Source: Imtechella halotolerans (GTDB lineage Bacteria; Bacteroidota; Bacteroidia; Flavobacteriales; Flavobacteriaceae). Taken from it: a stretch of 64,000 nucleotides of DNA. Under the pieces are notes generated by a model. It was not told the DNA's origin, did no database searches, and worked only from the letters and a program-made list of their open reading frames with translations. Below, in pieces: positions 35,562 to 45,095 of this stretch. The position numbers were made by a program, and so were the translations under genes. Within the stretch, counting starts at the first letter, position 1; every line of letters starts with the position of its first letter. Location: positions 2,451,501 through 2,515,500 of the forward strand of contig NZ_CP117969.2 of the NCBI RefSeq assembly GCF_028743515.2. The letters are read 5' to 3'.

Positions 35562-37579
35562 GGATAAATAACAATCTTACTATGTGTAGGAAAGTATTTT
35601 TCAGATTTAGTGGGTAAATTTTCCATCACATTCAAATGTGAAATAGCTCCTTTGCGAGCCAAAATGATAATAAAGAAGTCGTCTTGTTGGAGGTTTTTAG
35701 ATAAAATGAAAAAATCTTCCCAATCTTCAAAAAGACAAAATTGATTTACAGTATTAATGCGTAATTGTTTCGTACACTTAACAATTGCTTTTTGAGTTTC
35801 TTCATTACAATGATATACTATAGGTAAACTTAATTCTTGTGAAAATCTAGATACCTTAGATACCCATAATCTAAATCCGTTTTCTAATTCAGCAAGTGGA
35901 GGAACCACTACAAAAAGCTGTTTATGATTAATTAAGGGACGTTCAAAATCACATATAAAAAGTGTCTTTTCTGTAAGTTGTAAAATACTCTCGATACGTT
36001 CACCAATCAATTTTTCTATAAACCCTTTACGCTGTGGCCACCCTAACAAAACTATATCTGCCATTAATTCTCGAGCAGTTCTTGCAATACCACTAGATGC
36101 GTTATGATCGATAGTAGCCACAACTTCAGCATTTGTCTCAGAAGCCGCTGCTGTTTTAATATAATTTTCCAGTTTAGTTTTTGCCTTAGAGATATTTTTT
36201 TCTGCAGCATCATTATTTGGCACTACTGTCAGAATAGATAGTGGATTTCGTGATTTTTTGTCCTTAATAAGTACGGCAAATTCCAACGCCTTATCCATAT
36301 TTGCAGTATTGGCTATCGGAAGAAGGATTTGCTCATCTTTTTTATTGGCTTCTTTAAAATCATCCATCCCGCTTTCAGTTTCAACGACACTTTTCTTAGC
36401 TGCCTTTTCTGTAGCAAATGATGCTACAATACAAGTTATTAGAATAAGAATAATCGTTCCATTAAGAATATTTTCATCCAAAATTTTTGCTTGATATCCT
36501 ACTAAGATTACAGCCAAGGTTGCCGCAGCATGTGAACTACTTAATCCAAAAATGATTTGTCTTTGTGTTCGTGAATATTTAAACACTTTCTGAGTAAAAT
36601 AAGCCGCAAGCCATTTACCGAACAAAGCCACAATAGATAAGGTTAGCGCAATTATAATAGCCATTGGACCACTAAGAATTACCCGAACATCTACTAGCAT
36701 ACCAACGCTTATCAAGAAAAAAGGAATAAAAAGAGAGTTCCCAATAAACTCAATACGGTTCATTAAGGCAGATGAATGAGGAATAAGCTTATTTAAGGCA
36801 AGTCCAGCCACAAATGCACCAATTATGGGTTCAACACCAGCAACTTCAGCTAAAAATGCAGCGAAGAATACAACTGCTAACACAAAAATATAGTGAGAAT
36901 GTTTTTCACTCTCAAGTTTTTCAAAAAACCACTTGGCTATTTTTGGAATTACAAAAAACATAATGGCAGAAAATATGGCAAGAGAAATTCCAAGTCGAAT
37001 CCAAAATTCCTGTGAAAGACCACCATTATGGGAACCAATTATAACAGCTAGAATAATAAGTACGGCCGTATCGGTTAGTATCGTCCCCCCTACTGTAATT
37101 GCAACTTCTTGTTTTTTTGAAATTCCAAGTTTACTAACTATCGGGTATGTTACTAAAGTGTGAGTTGCAAACATACTTGCTGTTAGAAAACTAGCATTAA
37201 AATCATACCCTAGAAGATAATAGCAGACTGGAAATCCAACCATCAATGGTATTGAAAAGGTGAACAACCCAAACAAAAGACTTTTATTACGATTAGCCTT
37301 AAACTCATTCATGTCAAGTTCAAGTCCGGCAATAAACATTATATAAAGTAACCCAATAGTAGAAAATAAATCCACTGCAGAATTTTTCTCTAAAAGATTA
37401 AATCCAAATGGCCCTATAATTACACCAGAAACAATGAGGCCAATAATACCAGGAATACTAAGTTTTCTCAAAAGTATAGGTGAAAGCAAAATAATGAGTA
37501 ATACCAATGAAAAAATAAGCACCGGGTTACTTAATGGTAGTTCAAATTCATGTAGTAGGTGTTCCAAAAATACATCCAT
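35558..37579 (-). CDS. CPA2-family cation:proton antiporter with C-terminal universal-stress-like domain
   Basis: A 673-residue inner-membrane protein. Residues about 1-390 hold 12-13 hydrophobic helices of the Na+/H+ (CPA2, KefB/NhaS3-like) exchanger type, with GLVIG-like starts (IPGIIGLIVSGVIIGPFG) and GVEPIIGAFVAGLALNKLIP. Residues about 410-673 form a soluble alpha/beta region with UspA-like strands (EQILLPIANTANMDKALEFA, ELMADIVLLGWPQRKGF). The family exchanges K+ or Na+ for H+, and the cytosolic domain is probably regulatory. No TrkA-N (KTN) domain is seen. Confidence 0.92.
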   Translation of the reverse strand: MDVFLEHLLHEFELPLSNPVLIFSLVLLIILLSPILLRKLSIPGIIGLIVSGVIIGPFGFNLLEKNSAVDLFSTIGLLYIMFIAGLELDMNEFKANRNKSLLFGLFTFSIPLMVGFPVCYYLLGYDFNASFLTASMFATHTLVTYPIVSKLGISKKQEVAITVGGTILTDTAVLIILAVIIGSHNGGLSQEFWIRLGISLAIFSAIMFFVIPKIAKWFFEKLESEKHSHYIFVLAVVFFAAFLAEVAGVEPIIGAFVAGLALNKLIPHSSALMNRIEFIGNSLFIPFFLISVGMLVDVRVILSGPMAIIIALTLSIVALFGKWLAAYFTQKVFKYSRTQRQIIFGLSSSHAAATLAVILVGYQAKILDENILNGTIILILITCIVASFATEKAAKKSVVETESGMDDFKEANKKDEQILLPIANTANMDKALEFAVLIKDKKSRNPLSILTVVPNNDAAEKNISKAKTKLENYIKTAAASETNAEVVATIDHNASSGIARTARELMADIVLLGWPQRKGFIEKLIGERIESILQLTEKTLFICDFERPLINHKQLFVVVPPLAELENGFRLWVSKVSRFSQELSLPIVYHCNEETQKAIVKCTKQLRINTVNQFCLFEDWEDFFILSKNLQQDDFFIIILARKGAISHLNVMENLPTKSEKYFPTHSKIVIYP

Positions 37580-37762
37580 AGTTAGATAATTATCCCCTTA
37601 ATAACAAGGTCAATTAGCAAATTAAATGCTAAAATTAATCGATTTTTTACAACTAAATGTTTACTCAAGAAGATCAAATGTTAAAATAAGGCCAATATCT
37701 TATCTCTATAACCTCCTAAATGCCATTCATTTCTTAATTTGCAGCACAAATCCAGTCATTTC

Positions 37763-38626
37763 ATGAAATTATATCCTATAGAGTCCGGAAATTTCAAATT
37801 GGATGGCGGTGCAATGTTCGGTGTTGTTCCCAAAACTTTATGGAATCGCACCAATCCTGCCGATGCCAATAACCTAATTGACATTGCTGCTCGCTGTTTG
37901 TTGATTGAAATAGGTAATCGTCTTATACTCATTGATACAGGCATGGGTAATAAACAAGATGATAAATTTTTTGGTCATTACGCTCTTTGGGGAAATGACT
38001 CTATAGACGGTTCATTAGCACAACATGGATTTCATAGAAATGACATTACTGATGTTTTCATGACTCACCTCCATTTTGATCATTGTGGAGGAAGTATACA
38101 ATGGAATAAGGATCGCACTTCATATGAACCCGCTTTCAAAAATGCTAGATTTTGGACAAATGAAAATCATTGGCAATGGGCTACAAATCCTAATGCAAGG
38201 GAAAAAGCATCCTTTTTAAAGGAAAATATACTTCCCATGCAAGAAAGTGGTCATTTACAATTCATAACATCACCACAAGCAGATTATTCCTATAATAATG
38301 ACTTAGGTTTTAGTATTTTGTTTGTTGATGGACACACAGAGAAACAAATGATACCACATATCCAATATAAAGGAAAAACTTTGGTTTTCATGGCCGATTT
38401 ACTTCCTACAGTTGGACACATTCCTCTTCCATATGTAATGGGATATGACACACGTCCTTTACTAACACTAGAAGAAAAAAAGAAATTCTTGGAAAAAGCA
38501 GCAGATGAAGGATATTACTTATTCCTAGAACATGACGCCCATAATCAAGTTTGTACTGTACAACATACAGAAAAAGGCGTTCGACTAAAAGAAATTTTTA
38601 CCTTTAACGAACTTTTTAATTCATAA
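37763..38626 (+). CDS. Metallo-beta-lactamase-fold hydrolase
   Basis: A 287-residue cytosolic protein with the two-zinc signature THLHFDHCGG (H102, H104, D106, H107), a following metal His in FVDGHTEKQM, MADLLPTVGHIP, and a late FLEHDAH. Similar proteins include lactonases and other MBL-fold hydrolases of about 280 residues; the substrate cannot be fixed. The frame runs 8 codons upstream, but the Met at 37763 gives a compact N-terminus (MKLYPIESGNFKLDGGAMFG) typical of the group. The S8 peptidase gene starts 2 bp after its stop, so the two are probably co-transcribed. Confidence 0.88.
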   Translation: MKLYPIESGNFKLDGGAMFGVVPKTLWNRTNPADANNLIDIAARCLLIEIGNRLILIDTGMGNKQDDKFFGHYALWGNDSIDGSLAQHGFHRNDITDVFMTHLHFDHCGGSIQWNKDRTSYEPAFKNARFWTNENHWQWATNPNAREKASFLKENILPMQESGHLQFITSPQADYSYNNDLGFSILFVDGHTEKQMIPHIQYKGKTLVFMADLLPTVGHIPLPYVMGYDTRPLLTLEEKKKFLEKAADEGYYLFLEHDAHNQVCTVQHTEKGVRLKEIFTFNELFNS

Positions 38627-38628
38627 TT

Positions 38629-40236
38629 ATGTACTTAAGAAAACCCCTCTATGCTGTAGCATCAGCATTGGCTCTTTACGGATGTGGATCAACCTCTATT
38701 GTATCCACTCCGGTAGATCGTATTGATAATGTGCCACTAAAAGTGGCTGACCTAACTGATGATCAATTAAAAAATTGGTTTCATTCAGATCTTCTTACAG
38801 ACACTATTCCTGGAATGAGTGTTGACAAGGCCTACACCCTTCTTAAAGGAAAAAAAGGTTCAAAAATTATTGTGGGTGTTATTGATTCTGGAATAGATAT
38901 CAATCATGAAGATCTTAAAAATGTTATCTGGACAAATCCAAATGAAATTCCTGGCAATGGAATAGATGATGACAAAAATGGATATGTAGATGACATTCAC
39001 GGGTGGAATTTCCTGGGTGATATCAATCATGAGACATTGGAAATGACCCGCATAGTTCGCGGTGGTGATACATCTAACCCAGATTATGCAAGTGCCAAGG
39101 CTGCTTTTGACGAAAAGTATAATGAAGCGATGAGCACCAAAACCCGTTATGAGCAACTATTGCAAATGTTACATCAATCTGATGCTGCTATTAAAAAAGA
39201 AACTGGTAAAGAAACCTATACAAAAGCTGAAGTTGAAGCTATTGAAGCTAAAGATGAGAGTATGCAGCAATTTAAAGGGTTCATTTTACAAATGTTCTCA
39301 TATGCTGATAGTATTTCAGAAATTGAAAATGACCTTAAAGATGGTATCAAACACTTTGCAGGCCAACTTAATTACAATCTAAATCTAGAATACAATGGTC
39401 GTAAGATTTTAGGAGATAATGAGAATGATCTTAGTGATGCTCCTCATGGAAACAACAATGTAATAGGCCCAGATTTGGAGCAATCTTTACACGGTACTCA
39501 CGTGGCAGGTATCATTGCAGCACAACGAAATAATGGTGTTGGTATGAATGGTGTAGCACACAATGTTGAGATTATGGCTTTAAGGGCTGTTCCTGATGGT
39601 GATGAATATGATAAAGATATTGCATTAGCTATACGCTACGCGGCTGATAATGGAGCAAAAGTTATCAATACTAGCTTTGGAAAAGACTACTCACCTCATT
39701 CTCAATGGGTACGTGATGCTATTATTTATGCCGCATCTAAAGATGTATTGATTATAAACGCCGCTGGAAATGATTCTAAGGATCTTGACAAAAACAATGT
39801 ATTTCCTAATGACCAATTAAACAACGGACCAGAAATCGCTGATAACTTTGTAACTGTTGGGGCTTTAAATGTAAAGTATGGCCCTTCAATGGTTGCTCGA
39901 TTTTCTAACTATGGAAAAATCAATGTTGACGTATTTGCTCCGGGTGTAAAAATTTGGGCTACTGCACCTAACAACGAATATCGATTCCTTCAGGGAACAT
40001 CTATGGCCTCTCCTGCAGTGGCAGGTGTAGCAGCACTTATTCGTTCATACTATCCTAAGCTTACAGCTTCTCAAGTAAAAAAAGTACTTATTCAGTCAGG
40101 GCTAACTCCTAACACTAATGTAACTGTTGGAGATCCTCAGACAACTAAGCCTTTTGCTGAAATTTCAAAATCTGGGACTATTGTAAATGCTTACAATGCC
40201 CTAATTTTAGCAGAGCGCATGGCTAAAGGAAAATAA
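38629..40236 (+). CDS. S8 (subtilisin-like) serine peptidase, lipoprotein
   Basis: A 535-residue lipoprotein (ALALYGCGS, Cys19). The catalytic triad is complete: D86 in VGVIDSGIDINHEDL, H288 in LHGTHVAGI and S458 in GTSMASPAVAG. The oxyanion Asn lies in INAAGNDS. Between Asp and His lies a mostly helical insertion (about residues 145-265, rich in Lys, Glu and Gln) that ordinary subtilisins lack. A GIDDDKNGYVDD loop at 111-122 looks like a calcium site. It is probably anchored in the envelope and degrades proteins outside the cytosol. Confidence 0.95.
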   Translation: MYLRKPLYAVASALALYGCGSTSIVSTPVDRIDNVPLKVADLTDDQLKNWFHSDLLTDTIPGMSVDKAYTLLKGKKGSKIIVGVIDSGIDINHEDLKNVIWTNPNEIPGNGIDDDKNGYVDDIHGWNFLGDINHETLEMTRIVRGGDTSNPDYASAKAAFDEKYNEAMSTKTRYEQLLQMLHQSDAAIKKETGKETYTKAEVEAIEAKDESMQQFKGFILQMFSYADSISEIENDLKDGIKHFAGQLNYNLNLEYNGRKILGDNENDLSDAPHGNNNVIGPDLEQSLHGTHVAGIIAAQRNNGVGMNGVAHNVEIMALRAVPDGDEYDKDIALAIRYAADNGAKVINTSFGKDYSPHSQWVRDAIIYAASKDVLIINAAGNDSKDLDKNNVFPNDQLNNGPEIADNFVTVGALNVKYGPSMVARFSNYGKINVDVFAPGVKIWATAPNNEYRFLQGTSMASPAVAGVAALIRSYYPKLTASQVKKVLIQSGLTPNTNVTVGDPQTTKPFAEISKSGTIVNAYNALILAERMAKGK

Positions 40237-40253
40237 AATATACATTAACCTAT

Positions 40254-40287
40254 TGCAGAAAGCCGCCTTGTGCGGTTTTCTGTTTTC
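40254..40287 (+). terminator. Terminator after the S8 peptidase gene
   Basis: Stem CAGAAAGCCGC / GCGGTTTTCTG with a 5-base loop and trailing TTTTC, in the 66-bp gap before the M1 peptidase gene. Confidence 0.8.
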
Positions 40288-40302
40288 TAACACCGCAACC
40301 AC

Positions 40303-42183
40303 ATGATAAAAAGGATCTTAACAAAGACATTATTCCTTTTAGGAGTAACCTCTTTGATTGCCCAAGGAAATCACTCCTACTGGCAGCAGCATGTAGATTA
40401 TACCATGTCTATAGATATGGATGTTACTAATTACAAATACAATGGTAAACAGGTATTGGAATATACCAATAATTCTCCTGACGTACTTCATAAGGTATTT
40501 TATCATTTACACTTTAATGCCTTTCAGCCGGACAGTGAAATGGATGCGAGATTACAAACTATTCCAGATCCTGACAGACGAATGGCCGTCAATTTAGGTA
40601 CTCGAGAAAATCCACAATATGAAAGCCGTATTTCTAAGCTTACCCCTTCAGAAATTGGATTTATTGATGTAAAATCTCTAACACAAAATGGCCATCAAGT
40701 ATCCTATCGAGTAGAGGGTACTATATTAGAAGTCACACTTGCCTCACCCATTCAACCTGGAGATAAAGCAACTTTTGATATGGTATTTGAAGGTCAAGTC
40801 CCTGTACAAATACGAAGAAGTGGTCGTGATAGTCGCGATGGTATAGCCCTTTCCATGTCACAATGGTACCCAAAAATGGCAGAATATGATTTTGAAGGAT
40901 GGCACATAGATCCTTATATCGCACGTGAGTTTCACGGTGTTTGGGGAAATTTTGATGTAAAAATAACCATTGATAAGAATTACATACTGGGAGGTACTGG
41001 ATACCTTCAAAATGGAAATGAAATCGGATATGGATATCAGGACAAAGGTGTTAAGGTCAAAAAACACAAAGGAAAAACACTCACTTGGCATTTTATTGCT
41101 CCTCAAGTTCATGATTTTACATGGGCCGCCGACCCTGATTATATTCACGACACTTTGGAAACAGAAAGTGGTGTAACCCTTCACTTTTTATATCAAAAAG
41201 ATGAAAAATACCGAGATGCCTGGACACGTGTTCAACCAAAGACAGCAGAACTTCTAGACTTTTTCAATAAAAACATTGGTCCTTATCCATGGAAACAATA
41301 CTCAGTAATACAAGGTGGAGATGGTGGAATGGAATATGCCATGTGTACGCTAATTGCAGGAGGTGAGAATTTTGACAGCCTATTTGGAACAACTAATCAC
41401 GAGTTAGCACATGCTTGGTTTCAACACCTATTGGCAACCAATGAATCTAAACATGCTTGGATGGATGAAGGTTTTACATCATTTATTTCTGATTTGGCTG
41501 AAAATATCATTTTAGAGAAAAATGAACCTAATCCTTTCAAAGGTTCATACTCCAGCTATTTACGCCTAGTAAAAAGTGGTCTAGAACAGCCAGCTACCAC
41601 CCACTCAGACCGATACAAGTACAATAGTGCTTACTCTACCATGGCCTATAGCAAAGGCTCAGTATTTCTTTCACAACTTGGCTACATTATTGGGTTAGAT
41701 AAACTAATGGAAACACTTCAAAAATACTATCAGGATTTCAAGTTTAAGCATCCTACTCCTAATGATTTTATACGTACAGCTGAAAAAGTATCAGGACTTC
41801 AACTAGGTTGGTACCTTAATGAGTTTATGCAAACCACGCATACCATTGATTATACAATTCAATCTGTAAGTGCCGAAGGTACTGGGACTAAAATAGTATT
41901 AGAGCGCAAGGGTGAAATGCCAATGCCTATTGATCTTTACATACTATATAATGATCAGACACAAGAGTCAATATACATTCCTCAGCGACTACAATTTGGT
42001 GAAAAAGAAAACCCGTATCCTCACATTCCTCGAACTGTTAAACCTAGTTGGGCATGGGCATATCCTACCTATGAAATTTATATTGAAAAACCATATTCAA
42101 GTATAAATGCCATCGCTATAGATCCTAGTGAACTCATGGCTGATGTTAACAGAGAAAATAACATATACAGTACACAAGACTAA
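40303..42183 (+). CDS. M1 family metallopeptidase (aminopeptidase-like), exported
   Basis: A 626-residue protein with a signal sequence (about 1-21, ending LIAQG). The gluzincin zinc site is HELAH at 366-370 plus E389 in HAWMDEGF, exactly 18 residues apart. GGMEYA (341-346) replaces the GAMEN exopeptidase motif. A catalytic Tyr is likely in the YSTMAYSKGSVFL segment. The N-terminal beta saddle (30-220) is that of M1 enzymes. It probably removes N-terminal residues from peptides in the periplasm. The altered GGMEY motif suits the secreted Bacteroidota branch, whose substrate range is poorly known. Confidence 0.94.
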   Translation: MIKRILTKTLFLLGVTSLIAQGNHSYWQQHVDYTMSIDMDVTNYKYNGKQVLEYTNNSPDVLHKVFYHLHFNAFQPDSEMDARLQTIPDPDRRMAVNLGTRENPQYESRISKLTPSEIGFIDVKSLTQNGHQVSYRVEGTILEVTLASPIQPGDKATFDMVFEGQVPVQIRRSGRDSRDGIALSMSQWYPKMAEYDFEGWHIDPYIAREFHGVWGNFDVKITIDKNYILGGTGYLQNGNEIGYGYQDKGVKVKKHKGKTLTWHFIAPQVHDFTWAADPDYIHDTLETESGVTLHFLYQKDEKYRDAWTRVQPKTAELLDFFNKNIGPYPWKQYSVIQGGDGGMEYAMCTLIAGGENFDSLFGTTNHELAHAWFQHLLATNESKHAWMDEGFTSFISDLAENIILEKNEPNPFKGSYSSYLRLVKSGLEQPATTHSDRYKYNSAYSTMAYSKGSVFLSQLGYIIGLDKLMETLQKYYQDFKFKHPTPNDFIRTAEKVSGLQLGWYLNEFMQTTHTIDYTIQSVSAEGTGTKIVLERKGEMPMPIDLYILYNDQTQESIYIPQRLQFGEKENPYPHIPRTVKPSWAWAYPTYEIYIEKPYSSINAIAIDPSELMADVNRENNIYSTQD

Positions 42184-42202
42184 CAGACTCGAAAGATGCC
42201 TT

Positions 42203-42245
42203 AAAAACCGCCCGATGATGAATACTATTATCGGGCGGTTTTTGT
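42203..42245 (+). terminator. Terminator after the M1 peptidase gene
   Basis: Stem AAAAACCGCCCGAT / ATCGGGCGGTTTTT closing a loop of about 14 bases, followed by G; 20 bp past the stop and 26 bp before rnpA. Confidence 0.9.
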
Positions 42246-42271
42246 TACTTTTACATCCATAATAAAACCAA

Positions 42272-42646
42272 ATGAATTATAGATTCCCCAAGAAGGAAAG
42301 GCTTTGTAGTCAAAAAAATATTGAGCAACTTTTTGCTGAAGGGAAATCAGTTTCAAAATATCCACTTAAGCTTATTTATCTAGCTTCATCGTTGCCTGAA
42401 AATGTTCCCATTCAAGTAGGAGTTACAGTTCCAAAACGTACATTTAAAAAGGCCGTCATCCGCAATCGAATAAAAAGACTTTTAAGAGAGAGCTATCGAT
42501 TACATAAACCCTTGTATTTTAACACCCTCGAAACTCCATATGCTTTTATGATTTTGTATCTTGGTAAAGAAATTCCTTCTTTTGATGAAATTCATTCCAG
42601 AATGGCTCAACTTTTGGAGGCTTTTAAGAATAAGGAAGGATTATAA
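42272..42646 (+). CDS. rnpA: Ribonuclease P protein component
   Basis: A 124-residue basic protein that helps the RNase P RNA bind and cut pre-tRNAs. It starts MNYRFPKKERLCSQKNIEQL and contains the conserved RNR motif segment KKAVIRNRIKRLLRESYR. It lacks the rpmH-rnpA-yidC context seen in many phyla. Here a DUF4349 lipoprotein gene follows after 10 bp, and an S41 peptidase gene after that. Confidence 0.96.
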   Translation: MNYRFPKKERLCSQKNIEQLFAEGKSVSKYPLKLIYLASSLPENVPIQVGVTVPKRTFKKAVIRNRIKRLLRESYRLHKPLYFNTLETPYAFMILYLGKEIPSFDEIHSRMAQLLEAFKNKEGL

Positions 42647-42656
42647 ATCACAACAT

Positions 42657-43478
42657 ATGAAATTTATTATGTATACCTGGCTTGCTATATTACCACTGGC
42701 TTGTGGAGGAAATAGCGATGATACCGTGCAAAATGCCATAACGTATGATGAATCTATAATCGAGCAAAAAAATATAGCACCTCCTGCACTTGAGAATAAT
42801 CTGGGTAATCACTCGGTTACAGAACAAAAAATCATTCGTGATGCTTATTTGCGTTTTGAAACCCGTGATTTAAACAAGACATATCAAGAAACATTGGATT
42901 TAGTAAAAAAATACAATGGATATTTACAAAGTGACGAATCAGGAAAAGGATATCAAGAAATAAATAGAAGTCTGGTTATAAAAATCCCTAACACTCATTT
43001 TCAATCTATGATAGATGCTTTAAGCGGATCAGTTTCATATTTTGATACCAAGCGAATTTCTGCTAAAGATGTAACAGAAGAATTTGTCGATATCGAAGCT
43101 AGATTACTTGCGAAACGAACCCTTGAAGCGCGTTACATGGAATTACTTTCAAAAGCTCAGAATGTAAAAGATATTCTAGAAATTGAGCGTGAATTAGCCA
43201 ATATACGTGAAGAAATTGAAGCACGTCAAGGTCGTCTTAATTATTTACAGTCCCAAGTGGCTTATAGTACAATTCGAATGGAATTTTACAAACGTGATGC
43301 CGAAACAGGTATTACTCAATCCTATGGTAATAAGATGTGGAATGCAATCAAAAGTGGTTTTAATGGAATATCATTATTCTTCTTAGGTATATTACACATT
43401 TGGCCATTTGTACTCTTTTTAGCTATTTTAGTTTGGTTTATCAGAAGAGCCTATTTAAAAAATAAAAAAGCTTCCTAA
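42657..43478 (+). CDS. DUF4349 lipoprotein
   Basis: A 273-residue protein with a lipobox near residue 16 (LPLACGGNS). A central beta region (IIRDAYLRFETRDLNKTYQE, YFDTKRISAKDVTEEFVDIE) is followed by a coiled coil (about 165-205; AKRTLEARYMELLSKAQNVK, LEIERELANIREEIEARQGR) and one C-terminal transmembrane helix (about 245-262). This is the DUF4349 layout, of unknown function at the envelope. The open frame begins within rnpA; the ATG at 42657 starts a clean signal peptide 10 bp after the rnpA stop. The S41 gene follows with no gap. Confidence 0.88.
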   Translation: MKFIMYTWLAILPLACGGNSDDTVQNAITYDESIIEQKNIAPPALENNLGNHSVTEQKIIRDAYLRFETRDLNKTYQETLDLVKKYNGYLQSDESGKGYQEINRSLVIKIPNTHFQSMIDALSGSVSYFDTKRISAKDVTEEFVDIEARLLAKRTLEARYMELLSKAQNVKDILEIERELANIREEIEARQGRLNYLQSQVAYSTIRMEFYKRDAETGITQSYGNKMWNAIKSGFNGISLFFLGILHIWPFVLFLAILVWFIRRAYLKNKKAS

Positions 43479-45095
43479 ATGAAAAAAAAATTGATCATTG
43501 GTTTTACAGCTATAACCTTACTGTTAACTACGGTAGCCTACCGGTCGGATTTTTTTGAGATTGCTAAGCAGATAGAAATTTTCACTACATTATTCAAAGA
43601 ATTGAACATGAATTATGTAGACGAAACCAATCCAGCTGCTTTAATGGACTCAGCAATTAAAAGCATGCTAAATGATCTCGACCCTTATACTGTGTACTTG
43701 AATGAGCAAGATGTTGAAGCCTATAAAATAAATCAGCGTGGAGAATATTCCGGTATTGGCGCTCTAGTTCGCAGTTATCCAGACAAAATTTTGATTGTAG
43801 AACCCTACAAAGGGTATCCAGCGGATAAAGCAGGTTTAAAAGCAGGAGATCAAATTATTAAAATTGGAGATATTACAATCGCCGATGTAAAAGAAGATGC
43901 AGATGAACTCTTAAAGGGAGCTTCAAATACAACTATTGAAATTGTTTATTTACGACAAAAAAAGCAGTACACTACCATTATTACACGTAGTGAAGTAGAA
44001 GTAGATGCTGTCCCATTCTATGGAAAAATAGATGATAAAACAGGATATATAGTTCTTACACGCTTTAATAATAAAGCATATAAACAAACTAAAGCTGCCT
44101 TAGAAGACCTAAAAAGTCAAGGAATTAGCCGTCTTATTCTCGACCTTAGAAACAATCCCGGAGGACTTTTAAATGAGGCCATAGATATAACAAATTTATT
44201 TATACCTAAAGGAGAGGTTATTGTCACAACCAAATCAAAAGTAAAAAAATTCAATCAAGTTTATAAAACACGAAATAATCCTGTTGATACTCAAATACCT
44301 CTTGCCGTATTGGTGAATGGTAGAAGTGCCTCTGCTAGTGAGATTGTATCTGGAGCTCTACAAGATTTGGATAGAGCGATAATTGTAGGCGCACGTAGTT
44401 TTGGAAAAGGATTGGTTCAAAGACCTTTAAAACTAACTTATGGAACTCAATTAAAGGTGACTATTTCTAGATATTATACACCTAGTGGTCGTTGTATTCA
44501 AGCCTTAGATTATCGCAACAGAGACGAACAAGGTAAAGCAATTCAGACTACAAATATTCATCAATTTAAAACGAAAAATGGTCGTGCAGTTTATGATGGA
44601 GGCGGTGTATTTCCTGATTTAGAAGTAGCTAATTCAAAAAGCAGTAGTTTCACAAATGCATTAAATAGCAGTCAGGTTATTTTTGATTTTGCAACGGATT
44701 ACTATTATCGAAATTCAATTTCGTCAATTGATCAGTATAAATTAAGTGAATCTGATTTTAACGATTTTAAATCCTTTGTTAGCAATAGTACATTTTCCTA
44801 TGAAACTCCAGCTGAGAAACTACTAAAACAGGCTAAATCAACTGAGGAGGCAAGTCAGTGGAGTGAGTCAATTCAAAATGATTATAAGGAACTATTAGAA
44901 CACCTTCAAACTGATAAATTAACCGCTCTTGATACTTATAAGAGTGAATTAGTTGCTGATTTAAATGAAGAAATTCTTAAGCGTTATTTTTATCAAGAAG
45001 GATTGTTTACGTATAATCTTACTCATGATGAAACAGTAAAGGCAGCAGCAGCAATTTTAAATAATGATGCCCAATATAGAAACATGCTTCATTAA
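43479..45095 (+). CDS. S41 family C-terminal-processing peptidase (CtpA-like)
   Basis: A 538-residue exported peptidase. Signal or anchor helix at 1-20. PDZ domain about 90-165 (GEYSGIGALVRSYPDKILI, GYPADKAGLKAGDQIIKIG). S41 core about 180-365: LILDLRNNPGGLL, the catalytic Ser in GRSASASE (S285) and Lys310 in ARSFGKG, the Ser-Lys dyad at normal spacing. A C-terminal helical part of about 150 residues follows. It trims proteins at their C-termini in the periplasm, guided by the PDZ domain. It is last in rnpA-DUF4349-S41. Its stop overlaps the stop of the convergent GNAT gene by 4 bp. Confidence 0.95.
   Translation: MKKKLIIGFTAITLLLTTVAYRSDFFEIAKQIEIFTTLFKELNMNYVDETNPAALMDSAIKSMLNDLDPYTVYLNEQDVEAYKINQRGEYSGIGALVRSYPDKILIVEPYKGYPADKAGLKAGDQIIKIGDITIADVKEDADELLKGASNTTIEIVYLRQKKQYTTIITRSEVEVDAVPFYGKIDDKTGYIVLTRFNNKAYKQTKAALEDLKSQGISRLILDLRNNPGGLLNEAIDITNLFIPKGEVIVTTKSKVKKFNQVYKTRNNPVDTQIPLAVLVNGRSASASEIVSGALQDLDRAIIVGARSFGKGLVQRPLKLTYGTQLKVTISRYYTPSGRCIQALDYRNRDEQGKAIQTTNIHQFKTKNGRAVYDGGGVFPDLEVANSKSSSFTNALNSSQVIFDFATDYYYRNSISSIDQYKLSESDFNDFKSFVSNSTFSYETPAEKLLKQAKSTEEASQWSESIQNDYKELLEHLQTDKLTALDTYKSELVADLNEEILKRYFYQEGLFTYNLTHDETVKAAAAILNNDAQYRNMLH

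Noticed and set aside
42272-42646. rnpA as a marker of the replication origin
   Set aside because: In many phyla rnpA with rpmH and yidC lies near oriC, but here its neighbours are DUF4349 and S41 genes, there is no AT-rich gap, and the sampled base-composition change is 4-5 kb to the right.
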